Positions 1-7,671 of a stretch of DNA of 22,689 nucleotides are shown here, piece after piece. The DNA lies in NCBI GenBank assembly GCA_964443005.1, contig CAYUBI010000027.1, positions 1-22,689 of the forward strand, given 5' to 3'. Positions within the stretch are counted from its first letter, which is position 1. Each line of letters starts with the position of its first letter. A model generated the notes under the pieces. That model made no database searches. It saw only the letters and a program-made list of their open reading frames with translations, and had not been told where the DNA came from. The position numbers and the translations under genes were made by a program. Source of the DNA: CAYUBI01 sp964443005 (GTDB lineage: Bacteria; Margulisbacteria; Riflemargulisbacteria; GWF2-35-9; CAYUBI01).

Positions 1-664
1 TTTTAATTCCGCCGTTAACATCCAAGGCTACTACTGGTGACACAGTTCCTATCCCAACATTACCATTAGCTTTATCAAGTGTTAATGCTGTCGTATCTAC
101 GCCAGCTACAAAAGTATGAAATTCCAAACCTGTATAATTATTATCGTTCCATATAGCTTTTATATAAGGAGGGTTAGCAAGGTCTGAACTAAACTTTAAT
201 TGATTTGAACTAAGAATGCCCACATTACCATTTACTTCCAACTTATTCACCGGATTCGTTGTCCCAATACCAACATTGCCGTTCGAAATAACAACATTTC
301 CGTTCGAGCTAATCACCATACCGCCTGTTGCATTAATGGTCAGCCCACCACTGGAACCAACGCTGAAATCAACGTAATTGGCGAGGTCATATGCTAGTCG
401 AAGGGGCGATTTGCTTTGGGTGCGAATTTCTAGTTTGATGCCATTGGAATATGCTGGAAGCCGGTCAATTGCATCCTGAAACAGAAACGTCCCATTCGTT
501 GAGATCATTTGCTGGAACATTGCACTATTTGGGAATGTGTAAATGGGCCCAGCCAGTGCGGACGAGTCCAGACGACACCCTTGGCACAGCTCAGAGCCCC
601 AAGGGAAGGCTAGTGTAGTGAAAAGGAAAAGTAGAACGATAAGCAGTGACTTGTATAGTTTCAT
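1..664 (-). CDS. Exported modular surface protein, paralogue A (N-terminal part, runs off left edge)
   Basis: The reading frame is open from an ATG at 664 to the window edge, giving 221 residues with no stop. An SD (GGAGG) sits 7 nt before the ATG. Residues 1-20 form a signal peptide: MKLYK, then a leucine/phenylalanine-rich core. A segment with a CQGC motif (Cys27, Cys30) and the string SSALAGPIYT follows. Two copies of an NGNVGIGT-x2-PV-x2-L-x-VNG repeat lie at about residues 130-150 and 200-220, of the kind common in tail-fibre-like and surface proteins of uncultivated bacteria. The first 150 residues are nearly identical in pattern to those of the protein at 16879-18552; after that the two diverge. 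I infer an exported, probably surface-displayed protein. The function is unknown, and the C-terminal domain that would define it lies outside the window. Confidence 0.85.
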   Translation of the reverse strand, partial: MKLYKSLLIVLLFLFTTLAFPWGSELCQGCRLDSSALAGPIYTFPNSAMFQQMISTNGTFLFQDAIDRLPAYSNGIKLEIRTQSKSPLRLAYDLANYVDFSVGSSGGLTINATGGMVISSNGNVVISNGNVGIGTTNPVNKLEVNGNVGILSSNQLKFSSDLANPPYIKAIWNDNNYTGLEFHTFVAGVDTTALTLDKANGNVGIGTVSPVVALDVNGGIK

Positions 665-700
665 TAATGAGCCTCCGAAAGCTGTTAATTTACGATAGTT

Positions 701-742
701 CTCCCCTTCTCCTAACAGGAGAGGAAGCCGGGGGAGAGGTCC
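701..742. repeat. GC-rich palindromic element (REP-like)
   Basis: This GC-rich block stands in an AT-rich spacer. It contains an inner hairpin, CTCCT-AAC-AGGAG (709-721), extended by T-A, T-G and C-G pairs. An outer CTCCCC (701-706) can pair with GGGGGAG (730-736). The general pattern, CTCTCC-type arm, GGAGAGG, CCGGGG and a GAGGT end, resembles palindromic units dispersed in many bacterial genomes. No second full copy is seen in this window; the hairpin at 5880-5910 shares only a CCCCTTC arm. It could also act as a bidirectional block between the divergent genes. Confidence 0.5.
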
Positions 743-877
743 GTTATCCACTTTCAATGATTTCTAAAAATGTTTGAATGCTAATAAGTAATTTTATCAC
801 TAAGTTGCCACCTTAAGTATACATTCTAGTGGAAATCAAAAAAATTAACAAGAAAAACACAACACCCAACAACTATC

Positions 878-905
878 TTGACATCCATTTTTTTATTGCT
901 ATAAC
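878..905 (+). promoter_or_regulatory. sigma70-type promoter of the flagellar hook cluster
   Basis: A consensus -35 TTGACA (878-883), a 16-bp spacer and a -10 TATAAC (900-905) lie about 50 bp before the fliK-like ATG. Transcription would start near 912, leaving a leader of about 40 nt with the SD AGGGGGTG at 941-948. I see no sigma28-type signal (GCCGATAA-like) here, so the cluster looks housekeeping-sigma driven. Confidence 0.65.
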
Positions 906-953
906 AAATCTAGTGTATTCTTATAGACCTTATAAAATAAAGGGGGTGAAATT

Positions 954-2612
954 ATGACAACAGCAACAGAATTTTTTAGTGCTGAAGTTCAAAGCCTTAA
1001 AGCAAAGAGCGGTTCTCGTCAGACATCTGCGCTGCATAGCAAAGCTGCACGTTCTTCATTTCAGATAAAATTGAATGCTCGTTTTGCTTCACAAGTAGCT
1101 AAAACAACAACTCAAACAGGGATTGTGACATTAGAAACAAAAGCAGAGAAAGCTTTGAAAAAAGGCGAAATAGAAAGTGTCGCGAATATTATGAGTGATA
1201 CAGTTCAAAAACTAAGTGCTTGGTTACAAACAAAAGTAAAATCTGCTCAATTATCTGTTGATGATCAAACGTTTTTATCTTCGTTATCTGCATCTCCGCA
1301 TGAAATAAAACCAGTTGAGCTTAAGCGTTTGGCAACACTCATTAAGAAAACAGAGCAAACAGATCCGGATATGGCTGCATTATTGCAAATGATGGTAACA
1401 AAACTTGAACTTTCACAGGTTCAATCCGAAGAAAAGCAACAGCTACAATTGGAGGCAATGATTCAATCAATTGCGACTAGTCCTGACGACCCAAAGCAAT
1501 CAGTCGTTGCAGTTAATGATCAGGAAAATCGAGAAGTTGCAGGAAAAGATAAGCTACTTACCTTGTTACACCCACTTGAAACAAGTTCCGCAACTACTAT
1601 TGATTTAGCTAACGCAACTGCGAAATTGAGCTCTTTTTCTGGAGAAAGTTCTGATGAATTGTCTGTTAATGCGCTAGAGCAAGCTGTTCAGACTTTAAAT
1701 GAGGCTGTAACACAACTACAAGCACACAAGAGTATGGATAAAGTCGCTGCTACAAAACTTGAGGATATTCTAGCTACATTTAATGCGAAACTTGAGGCTT
1801 TAACCACTAAGGATAATCGAGAACAATTAGCAGGAGATATTGCCCCGAAAGTAGCAAGTATTTTAAATAATCCGTTAGATGTTTTACGTACACGTCTGAT
1901 AAATGAATCAACTGAACAAAAATCTGTGATTCAGGAAACAATTGATGGAGAGGTTAAGCCCTTAAGAGATCTTAAGGATATGAAAAGTGTCAAAGTATCT
2001 GCTGCAGAACTTGCTGCTTCTTTAGATAAAGGCTCTCAAAATTCGTTTGAAAAATTTTTGGAAAAAGTTGAAATAGGGAGTTTGTCAGGAAAACAGGAAA
2101 ATGCTCAGACGCAAACACTTGCTAAATTAGAGCTAGCGTCTACTTCTGCAGCTGATAGAACACAAGCCCTGCAACAACAAGAAAACATTTTTAATCAAAT
2201 TGTTTCCAATGCAAAACTGCGAACAATAGAAAAAGGAACCGAAATATCTATTAAATTGTTTCCTGAAAATTTGGGAGAAGTAAAAATCAAAGTAACTCAG
2301 ATTACGCAACCTATTGAAGCTGAACATGCAGTGATGACTGCGAAATTGGAAGTGAGCAATTCAGCAGTTAAGGAAATATTGGAAACTAATTTAAATGCTT
2401 TTCGTCAATCTTTAGAACAGAATCAAGGCATTGTTCTTTCAGATATTTCCATTACTGTAAGATCTGACAGTCAGGCACAGATGGCTTTTGAGCAAAATAT
2501 GGCAGGACAAAACCATAACAATGCATTTCATCAATCATCACCACAAAATAGTCAATCGATGAAAGCAATAACTGAGGCCAATAGTTTGGAACAAGGAGTA
2601 TTTTTTGCATAA
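954..2612 (+). CDS. fliK: FliK-like flagellar hook-length control protein
   Basis: This 552-residue protein would be exported by the flagellar type III apparatus to measure the hook and switch substrate specificity. The recognisable part is the C-terminal Flg_hook domain, about residues 425-505, with the signature ISIKLFPENLGEVKIKV followed by a conserved amphipathic section ending DISITVR. The first 420 residues are low-complexity, rich in Gln, Lys, Ser, Thr and Ala and predicted largely helical, as is usual for the poorly conserved FliK ruler region. The SD AGGGGGTG lies 5 nt before the ATG. It is the first gene of a four-gene cluster with flgD 21 nt downstream, the usual place of fliK in Firmicutes-like operons. 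Identification rests on the C-terminal domain plus context. Confidence 0.85.
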   Translation: MTTATEFFSAEVQSLKAKSGSRQTSALHSKAARSSFQIKLNARFASQVAKTTTQTGIVTLETKAEKALKKGEIESVANIMSDTVQKLSAWLQTKVKSAQLSVDDQTFLSSLSASPHEIKPVELKRLATLIKKTEQTDPDMAALLQMMVTKLELSQVQSEEKQQLQLEAMIQSIATSPDDPKQSVVAVNDQENREVAGKDKLLTLLHPLETSSATTIDLANATAKLSSFSGESSDELSVNALEQAVQTLNEAVTQLQAHKSMDKVAATKLEDILATFNAKLEALTTKDNREQLAGDIAPKVASILNNPLDVLRTRLINESTEQKSVIQETIDGEVKPLRDLKDMKSVKVSAAELAASLDKGSQNSFEKFLEKVEIGSLSGKQENAQTQTLAKLELASTSAADRTQALQQQENIFNQIVSNAKLRTIEKGTEISIKLFPENLGEVKIKVTQITQPIEAEHAVMTAKLEVSNSAVKEILETNLNAFRQSLEQNQGIVLSDISITVRSDSQAQMAFEQNMAGQNHNNAFHQSSPQNSQSMKAITEANSLEQGVFFA

Positions 2613-2633
2613 TATCATAAAGGAGGTGAGTTT

Positions 2634-3086
2634 ATGGCAGATGTTACGTTAGCTGTTGATCCTAACAAGGTAGCTAGTAATTCGTTCAATTCCGTAGTAG
2701 GTCAAAAACGAAATACAACAAATACCTTAGGGAAAGATGATTTTCTTAAGCTGTTAACAACACAAATGAAGTATCAGGACCCAATGAGTCCAGCCAGCTC
2801 AACAGATTTTATTGCGCAATTAGCGCAATTTAGTTCATTAGAAGGCATGACGAATTTGGAAGAAAGTTTTTCAGGAGTTCAATCCTATGCCTTATTAGGA
2901 CGAAATGTGATTCATACTAATCCAACAGATGGAAGCACAACTGAAGGGGTTGTTACTTCTGTTAAATTTGCGGATGGGGCCTATTCCTTGTCAATTTTTG
3001 CAAATGGAGCAACTTTTGATGCGCCATTAGAGCAAGTGAAACAAGTTAATTTATATGCATCAACTGCAACAACAACAACGCAATAA
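2634..3086 (+). CDS. flgD: FlgD, flagellar hook assembly scaffold (hook cap)
   Basis: This 150-residue protein caps the growing hook and helps FlgE subunits polymerise outside the cell. The diagnostic N-terminal FlgD motif is at residues 34-75: GKDDFLKLLTTQMKYQDP, then the S-S-T-DFIAQLAQFSSLEGM stretch. The rest, with SYALLGRNV and a short beta-rich tail, is compact. It is shorter than E. coli FlgD (about 230 residues) and lacks most of the FlgD Ig-like/tudor part, as in Firmicutes-type FlgD. A strong SD (AAAGGAGGTG) precedes the ATG at the usual distance. The next gene begins 18 nt after its stop, with its SD abutting the stop codon, so the cluster is likely co-translated. Confidence 0.93.
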   Translation: MADVTLAVDPNKVASNSFNSVVGQKRNTTNTLGKDDFLKLLTTQMKYQDPMSPASSTDFIAQLAQFSSLEGMTNLEESFSGVQSYALLGRNVIHTNPTDGSTTEGVVTSVKFADGAYSLSIFANGATFDAPLEQVKQVNLYASTATTTTQ

Positions 3087-3104
3087 AAGGAGGTGGTAGG
3101 TGTC

Positions 3105-3503
3105 ATGGTTGATCAAGCTCGATTTATGCAAGATATTCGTCGTATTCAGTCTGACCAAATTGGACATGTTGCTGCTGCACCGGATAAAGCTGCAGAAACA
3201 GCGTTTAAAACAGAATTCGAAAAAAAGCTAACAGATGTAACGCAAGATGATGGTGTTAAGTTTTCCAGTCATGCAATTCAGCGCTTGTTTAAACGCAATA
3301 TTGATATAAAACCGGAAGAAATTAATCGCATTAATCAAGCTGTTGCAAAAGCTCAGCAAAAAGGATCGCGCGAGTCACTTGTAATGGTAGACGATTTGGC
3401 ATTAATCGTAAGTGTTAAAAATAAAACGGTTATAACAGCAATGGATCGACCGTCAATGAAAGATCAAGTGATTACAAATATAGACAGTGCTATTTTAGGG
3501 TAA
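3105..3503 (+). CDS. TIGR02530-type flagellar operon protein
   Basis: This 132-residue protein matches the small family that sits between flgD and flgE in many Firmicutes-like flagellar operons. The hallmark is residues 50-110: FSSHAIQRLFKRNIDI, followed by EEINRINQAVAKAQQKGSRE, LVMVDDLALIVSVKN and TVITAMD. Its molecular role is not well established; a link to hook assembly is inferred from context. I chose the ATG at 3105. The in-frame GTG at 3093 lies inside the SD AAAGGAGGTGG (3086-3096), which is correctly spaced for 3105, so translation from 3093 is unlikely. Confidence 0.88.
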   Translation: MVDQARFMQDIRRIQSDQIGHVAAAPDKAAETAFKTEFEKKLTDVTQDDGVKFSSHAIQRLFKRNIDIKPEEINRINQAVAKAQQKGSRESLVMVDDLALIVSVKNKTVITAMDRPSMKDQVITNIDSAILG

Positions 3504-3522
3504 TCTGAAAAAATTTAATTAA

Positions 3523-3557
3523 AAATAAACTTGGCCCTCATGTAGGAGAGTTTATTT
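3523..3557 (+). promoter_or_regulatory. Hairpin in the leader of flgE
   Basis: A perfect 9-bp inverted repeat, AAATAAACT (3523-3531) with AGTTTATTT (3549-3557), encloses a 17-nt loop that can form a small inner CCT/AGG stem. It lies between the TIGR02530 gene and flgE, 27 nt before the flgE ATG and just upstream of its SD (GGGGG). There is no U-tract, so it looks like an mRNA stability or processing element setting FlgE output, not a terminator. Confidence 0.4.
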
Positions 3558-3583
3558 AAGCAAAAACAAATGGGGGTATTTAT

Positions 3584-5863
3584 ATGTTAAGATCTATGTT
3601 CTCCGGTTTATCTGGACTACGAAATCAACAAATGGCTTTGGACGTTGTGGGAAACAACATTGCTAACGTTAACACTGTTGGTTTTAAAACGTCACGTATT
3701 CAGTTTGCAGAATTGTTATCTCAGACTATTCGAGGTGCATCATCGCCACAAGCTGATGGAATGGGCGGAACCAATCCAATTCAAGTTGGTTTGGGTATAG
3801 CGACTTCAGCAATTGAAGTTTCGCATCAACAAGGAAATTTGCAATCAACAGGCAATATGAGTGACTTGGCGATTCAAGGAAATGGATTTTTTGTTTTAAG
3901 TGATGGAAGCAGCCAAAGCTATACTCGGGCTGGGGCTTTTTCCTTTGATTCAAAAGGAACCTTAGTCTCCAGTGATGGCCGTGCAGTACAAGGTTGGCAA
4001 GCAGACTCTACAGGCGTTATTGATAAAAATGCTAGCTTGGGCAATATGACCATTCCAATTGGACAAACAATCAATGCAAATGCAACAACTGAAATTCAAT
4101 ACGCACACAACTTGGATTCACGATCAAATCAACTGGGTGCTCCTATTTTAGCAGAAGGAAATTCTGCAAATGTAGAACGTGTATATGGGAAATATACTGG
4201 AGATACAACTGCTTCTGCAGATCAAGCTACAGCAGGTGATGGATCCTTACCTATTACAGATATGGTTGGTTCTCATTTGATTTCAATTTATGCAGAAACG
4301 CATATTGGTTCTAATGGTGCGCTAAATGGAACTGAAACGTTATCATCGTTAGGTATTACAGTTGCAGATTTATCAAATTTCAGGGTGAATATTGACGGAT
4401 CAGCTAATCGGCTTAATTTAACAAGTGGCTTAAATACTACAGTTAATGATTTGATTTCTGCGATCAATTCGCAAATTAAAGGAGTTACAGCTGAGCTTTC
4501 TGCAAATAATGTTAAATTAACGCGAACAGTAGCTGGCGAAAGTGCAACGGTTTCTGTTGAAGATACGGATTATAGTGTTACAGGTATTGCTGCAAAAATT
4601 TTTGGTGGTAATCTTTATGGTGCATGGGCATCTCATGCAGAAACAACAGGCATTAAGACCGGAATTGCAGCTACAGATACACTTGCAACGTATACAGCAG
4701 GTGGAATGAATCTTAGCCGAGATTTGCGTGTGACACTGGGTACTAACACGTATGATTATAATGCTAATACCCGCGGACTGACGGGTGCAACCACTGTATC
4801 AGGTATGATTGATGATTTTAATGCTTGGGCAACTGGCGTACCCATTAATGTATTTATGGGCTTAGACAAGAGTGGTCAGATATTTGTAGCACATAAAACC
4901 AGCGATACTTCCGGAGCTGTTAAGGTTGATGATTTTGGTGGAGCAAGTGGTATAGCAGACAAATTGTTTGCAACAACTGGAGATTGGGGAACTGAGGGTG
5001 TAGCGGCCTTTGGCGGAAAACATTCGTCTGCAGCATATGTGACAGATCAATTCCAAGAAGCTGATGGTGGCGGCACGCATTATTCAGCTGTAGGGTTTGC
5101 GTCAGGCGATAATACACTTGATGGATTGCCAGGTGTTACAATCATGGCATCTAGTAGTGGATTTAAAACGGGTTCAATTGTTATTAATACAGTTGATCCA
5201 ACACAACATGTTGTTTCTACCCAAGTATTTGATTCCTTAGGTAATGCGCATAATGTTTCTTTAACATTAACGCGAACATCTGATAATAATTGGGATTGGG
5301 CTGCTAGTGGAGTTGGCGTATCTGGAGCAGGAACTTTAACTTTTGATAGTAATGGTAAACTGCAATCTGGTGCAACTAGCGGAACTATTGCAGTAGCTGC
5401 ATCTGGTGGCTCGAATAGTTTGACTGTCACTCCTGATTTTTCAAATATCACGCAATATGCAGATCAATCAACCATGGTTCATGTGGAACAAGATGGTTAT
5501 GCAAATGGTTCCTTGTCAACCTTTAGTATTGATGCAAGTGGCGAAGTTTTGGGAATATATACCAATGGTTTAAATCAAAAGATTGGCCAAATAGCAGTTG
5601 CTGCATTTAATAACCCAGGTGGTTTAATTAAAGTAGCAGATACCATGTTTGTATCTTCTAACAACTCTGGTGAACCTCAAGTAGGTCAGCCAAATACCGG
5701 TGGTCGTGGCGCGCTATCAGCAGGCACTTTAGAAATGTCTAATGTAGACGTTGCCCAAGAATTCGCAAATATGATTATTTATGAACGTGGATTTCAGGCT
5801 AATTCTAAAATGATTACAACTGGAGATGAATTGTTAAATACCTTAGTTAGTATGAAACGATAG
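3584..5863 (+). CDS. flgE: FlgE, flagellar hook protein (large form)
   Basis: This is the structural subunit of the flagellar hook, exported through the flagellar type III system. The N-terminal rod/hook motif is clear: MLRSMFSGLSGLRNQQMALD, followed by VGNNIANVNTVGFK. The C-terminal motif is equally clear: LEMSNVDVAQEFANMIIYER, then GFQANSKMITTGDELL. Both ends form the coiled D0 core. Between them lie the FlgE D1 part (IQGNGFFVLSDG, YTRAGAF) and a long Ser/Thr/Gly-rich insert, about residues 140-540, which would be the exposed D2/D3 surface. At 759 residues it is about twice E. coli FlgE (402) and nearly three times B. subtilis FlgE. The SD (GGGGG) precedes the ATG and a leader hairpin lies just upstream. 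It closes the hook cluster. Confidence 0.95.
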   Translation: MLRSMFSGLSGLRNQQMALDVVGNNIANVNTVGFKTSRIQFAELLSQTIRGASSPQADGMGGTNPIQVGLGIATSAIEVSHQQGNLQSTGNMSDLAIQGNGFFVLSDGSSQSYTRAGAFSFDSKGTLVSSDGRAVQGWQADSTGVIDKNASLGNMTIPIGQTINANATTEIQYAHNLDSRSNQLGAPILAEGNSANVERVYGKYTGDTTASADQATAGDGSLPITDMVGSHLISIYAETHIGSNGALNGTETLSSLGITVADLSNFRVNIDGSANRLNLTSGLNTTVNDLISAINSQIKGVTAELSANNVKLTRTVAGESATVSVEDTDYSVTGIAAKIFGGNLYGAWASHAETTGIKTGIAATDTLATYTAGGMNLSRDLRVTLGTNTYDYNANTRGLTGATTVSGMIDDFNAWATGVPINVFMGLDKSGQIFVAHKTSDTSGAVKVDDFGGASGIADKLFATTGDWGTEGVAAFGGKHSSAAYVTDQFQEADGGGTHYSAVGFASGDNTLDGLPGVTIMASSSGFKTGSIVINTVDPTQHVVSTQVFDSLGNAHNVSLTLTRTSDNNWDWAASGVGVSGAGTLTFDSNGKLQSGATSGTIAVAASGGSNSLTVTPDFSNITQYADQSTMVHVEQDGYANGSLSTFSIDASGEVLGIYTNGLNQKIGQIAVAAFNNPGGLIKVADTMFVSSNNSGEPQVGQPNTGGRGALSAGTLEMSNVDVAQEFANMIIYERGFQANSKMITTGDELLNTLVSMKR

Positions 5864-5879
5864 TATTCTTGGATTTTTC

Positions 5880-5910
5880 CTTGCACCCCTTCTTTTTTGA
5901 AGGGGGCAAG
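5880..5910 (+). terminator. Hairpin after flgE, possible terminator
   Basis: CTTGC-A-CCCCTTC pairs with GAAGGGG-G-GCAAG around a TTTTTT loop, giving 12 base pairs with one A/G mismatch. It begins 16 nt after the flgE stop. No U-run follows at once (CATCGTTAAC), though a TTTTTT tract appears about 20 nt later. It probably ends or stabilises the flgE transcript; as an intrinsic terminator it is atypical. Confidence 0.5.
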
Positions 5911-5971
5911 CATCGTTAACAGGTATAGTCTTTTTTGCCTTTTTATTGTCGTCGTTTTATACAAAATGAAG

Positions 5972-5977
5972 TATAAT
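5972..5977 (+). promoter_or_regulatory. -10 box upstream of the SurA-like gene
   Basis: A perfect TATAAT lies at 5972-5977. The best -35 candidate, TTGTCG at 5946-5951, leaves a 20-bp spacer, which is poor. The predicted start site would be only about 5 nt before the ATG at 5989, giving a near-leaderless mRNA; no SD is visible there. The TTG at 5977 lies in the -10 box and is unlikely to be a start. Confidence 0.35.
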
Positions 5978-5988
5978 TGATCATTGTA

Positions 5989-6798
5989 ATGATTAAATTT
6001 TATCGGTTTCCAATAATTTTATGTTTATTCTTTTGGATCTTTAGTGCATCAAGTTTTTCTTTTTCTTTTCAACAGCAGTCTATTAAAGAAAATCGTAACC
6101 AAACAGGATTAAATGAAACCCAATGGATTGCAATTGTAAATGGTAGCATTATTCGTGAATCCACGTATAACAGAGCTTTTAATGTTGCAATAGTTGAAGC
6201 GCAACAAAGTGAATTGAATCATTATATTAATGATCCATCATCTTCAATTACGATCATTCCGCCAAAAATGACAGCAGCAAATTTGAGTAAATTAAAGCTT
6301 TCTATTTTAGACGAATTAGTTGGCGGAATTTTGGTTGAACAAGGAGCTCGTCGATTAAGCTTGGCTGCTCCTGAAAATGAAATAAAAAAAAGACTGAGTA
6401 CGATTAAGAAAAATTTCCCTACTGAGCAAGCTTTTTTAGATGCAATGGAAAAAGAACATATTACAAAGGAAGAGTTGCGTAATGGAATTGTTCGAGATAT
6501 TTTAATTCAAGCGTTGTCGCTATATTTTTTGGATAAAGAAACAGTGACTTATGAACAAATAAAGGCATATTTTGTATCACATAAAGAGGATTATCCAGAA
6601 ACGAAACTTGAAGTTGTTGTACCAAAACTAAAGGAATTTTTAATAAAAAAGCGATCACAGGAATTATTTAAAGCATGGTTGATTGATTGGAGAAATTCAT
6701 CACAAATTGAGATTAATAGTGGGTTTTTTAATCCATCCATTTATAAAGAAACCCAAAAACGTAGGGCGTTTCCTGCACATGGAGAAAACCTAGGATGA
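5989..6798 (+). CDS. SurA-like exported chaperone without a PPIase domain
   Basis: This 269-residue protein starts with a short basic segment and a strongly hydrophobic stretch (residues 6-24), a signal peptide or membrane anchor. The mature part matches the SurA N-terminal chaperone fold: an opening WIAIVNGSII strand, the helix KLKLSILDELVGGILVEQGA, then FPTEQAFLDAMEKEHITKEE and RNGIVRDILIQALS. The start of a C-terminal closing helix is also present (KLKEFLIKKRSQELFKAWL). No parvulin PPIase domain is visible, so I infer a pure periplasmic or extracytoplasmic holdase. I chose the ATG at 5989 over the TTG at 5977, which overlaps a -10 box. The stop overlaps the mazG start (ATGA), so the two are translationally coupled. 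Confidence 0.72.
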   Translation: MIKFYRFPIILCLFFWIFSASSFSFSFQQQSIKENRNQTGLNETQWIAIVNGSIIRESTYNRAFNVAIVEAQQSELNHYINDPSSSITIIPPKMTAANLSKLKLSILDELVGGILVEQGARRLSLAAPENEIKKRLSTIKKNFPTEQAFLDAMEKEHITKEELRNGIVRDILIQALSLYFLDKETVTYEQIKAYFVSHKEDYPETKLEVVVPKLKEFLIKKRSQELFKAWLIDWRNSSQIEINSGFFNPSIYKETQKRRAFPAHGENLG

Positions 6799-7607
6799 TA
6801 ACGAAACCAGCAACCATGCAACAATTTGAAACTATTATTAAGCAGTTACGTGCACCCCAAGGATGTCCATGGGATCGCGAGCAAACCCATCAAAGTTTAA
6901 CGCATTATTTAATTGAAGAAACTTATGAGCTTGTTGAAGCTATTGATGAAAATAATGCTGAAAAAATACAAGAAGAATTAGGCGATTTATTGTTGCATGT
7001 TGTGATGCATTCGACAATTGCAGAGGAACAAAAGGAGTTTACGCTGACTGATGTTATTGAAACTATTATGCAGAAAATGATTCGTCGACATCCCCATGTG
7101 TTTAAAGGTGTTGAAATTGACTCTCTTGATGACATCTGGAAAAGCTGGGATGCAATTAAAAAACAAGAAAAAGGTCATGATGGCTCTGTTAGTAATTCTC
7201 TTTTAAAAGGAATCCCCAAACAGCTTCCTGCATTGCTTCGAGCAGAAAAAATTCAACGTCGAGCTAGCCGAAGTGGATTTGATTGGAATCATATTTCAGG
7301 TGCATGGGATAAAGTGATGGAAGAGATTAATGAAGTAAAAGAAGCAGAGCAATCGCAAAATCATGAAAAACTAGTTGAGGAAATCGGGGATTTATTGTTT
7401 TCAATTGTTAATGTAGCGCGCAAATTAGAAGTTGATCCTGAACAAGCTTTACAGTTTAGCACGCAAAAATTTATGCAAAGATTTGAGTATATTGAAGATC
7501 AACTTCGCACTATAAATAAAAAGGTTGAAGATGCTTCCTGTGCAGAACTTGACACATTATGGACTGCTGCAAAAAAAAAGAAAAAGAAACTTGTGATTGA
7601 GGTTTAA
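6795..7607 (+). CDS. mazG: MazG nucleoside triphosphate pyrophosphohydrolase
   Basis: MazG hydrolyses (d)NTPs to NMP and pyrophosphate, removing aberrant nucleotides in the cytoplasm. The protein is 270 residues, the usual length of two-domain MazG. The first MazG domain has LRAPQGCPWDREQTHQSL, then the metal-binding EExxE and EELGD motifs (LIEETYELVEAID, IQEELGDLLLHVV) and RRHPHVF. The second has a matching ExxE pattern (VMEEINEVKEAE, LVEEIGDLLFSIVNVAR). Its ATG overlaps the stop of the SurA-like gene. The last residues are lysine-rich, encoded by an A9-G-A5 stretch at about 7571-7586 that could favour polymerase slippage. The promoter of the next gene overlaps its 3' end. Confidence 0.95.
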   Translation: MITKPATMQQFETIIKQLRAPQGCPWDREQTHQSLTHYLIEETYELVEAIDENNAEKIQEELGDLLLHVVMHSTIAEEQKEFTLTDVIETIMQKMIRRHPHVFKGVEIDSLDDIWKSWDAIKKQEKGHDGSVSNSLLKGIPKQLPALLRAEKIQRRASRSGFDWNHISGAWDKVMEEINEVKEAEQSQNHEKLVEEIGDLLFSIVNVARKLEVDPEQALQFSTQKFMQRFEYIEDQLRTINKKVEDASCAELDTLWTAAKKKKKKLVIEV

Positions 7608-7624
7608 TTGAAATGCGCTATAAT
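7597..7624 (+). promoter_or_regulatory. Promoter of the NifU-like gene
   Basis: TTGAGG (7597-7602), a 16-bp spacer and a perfect TATAAT (7619-7624) lie at the end of mazG and just beyond it. The start site would be near 7631, leaving a leader of about 40 nt with the SD TAGGGAG at 7658-7664. This lets the Fe-S scaffold gene be expressed apart from surA-like/mazG. Confidence 0.6.
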
Positions 7625-7671
7625 GGCGACTATTGGTTGCATGAGCCGTGAAAATTGTAGGGAGTAATACC

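Noticed and set aside
3504..3583. Search for a sigma28-type flagellar promoter before flgE
   Set aside because: No GCCGATAA-like -10 or matching upstream box is present.
5080..5451. Minus-strand frame of 123 codons inside flgE
   Set aside because: Shadow of the flgE insert, lacks any recognisable motif or start signal.
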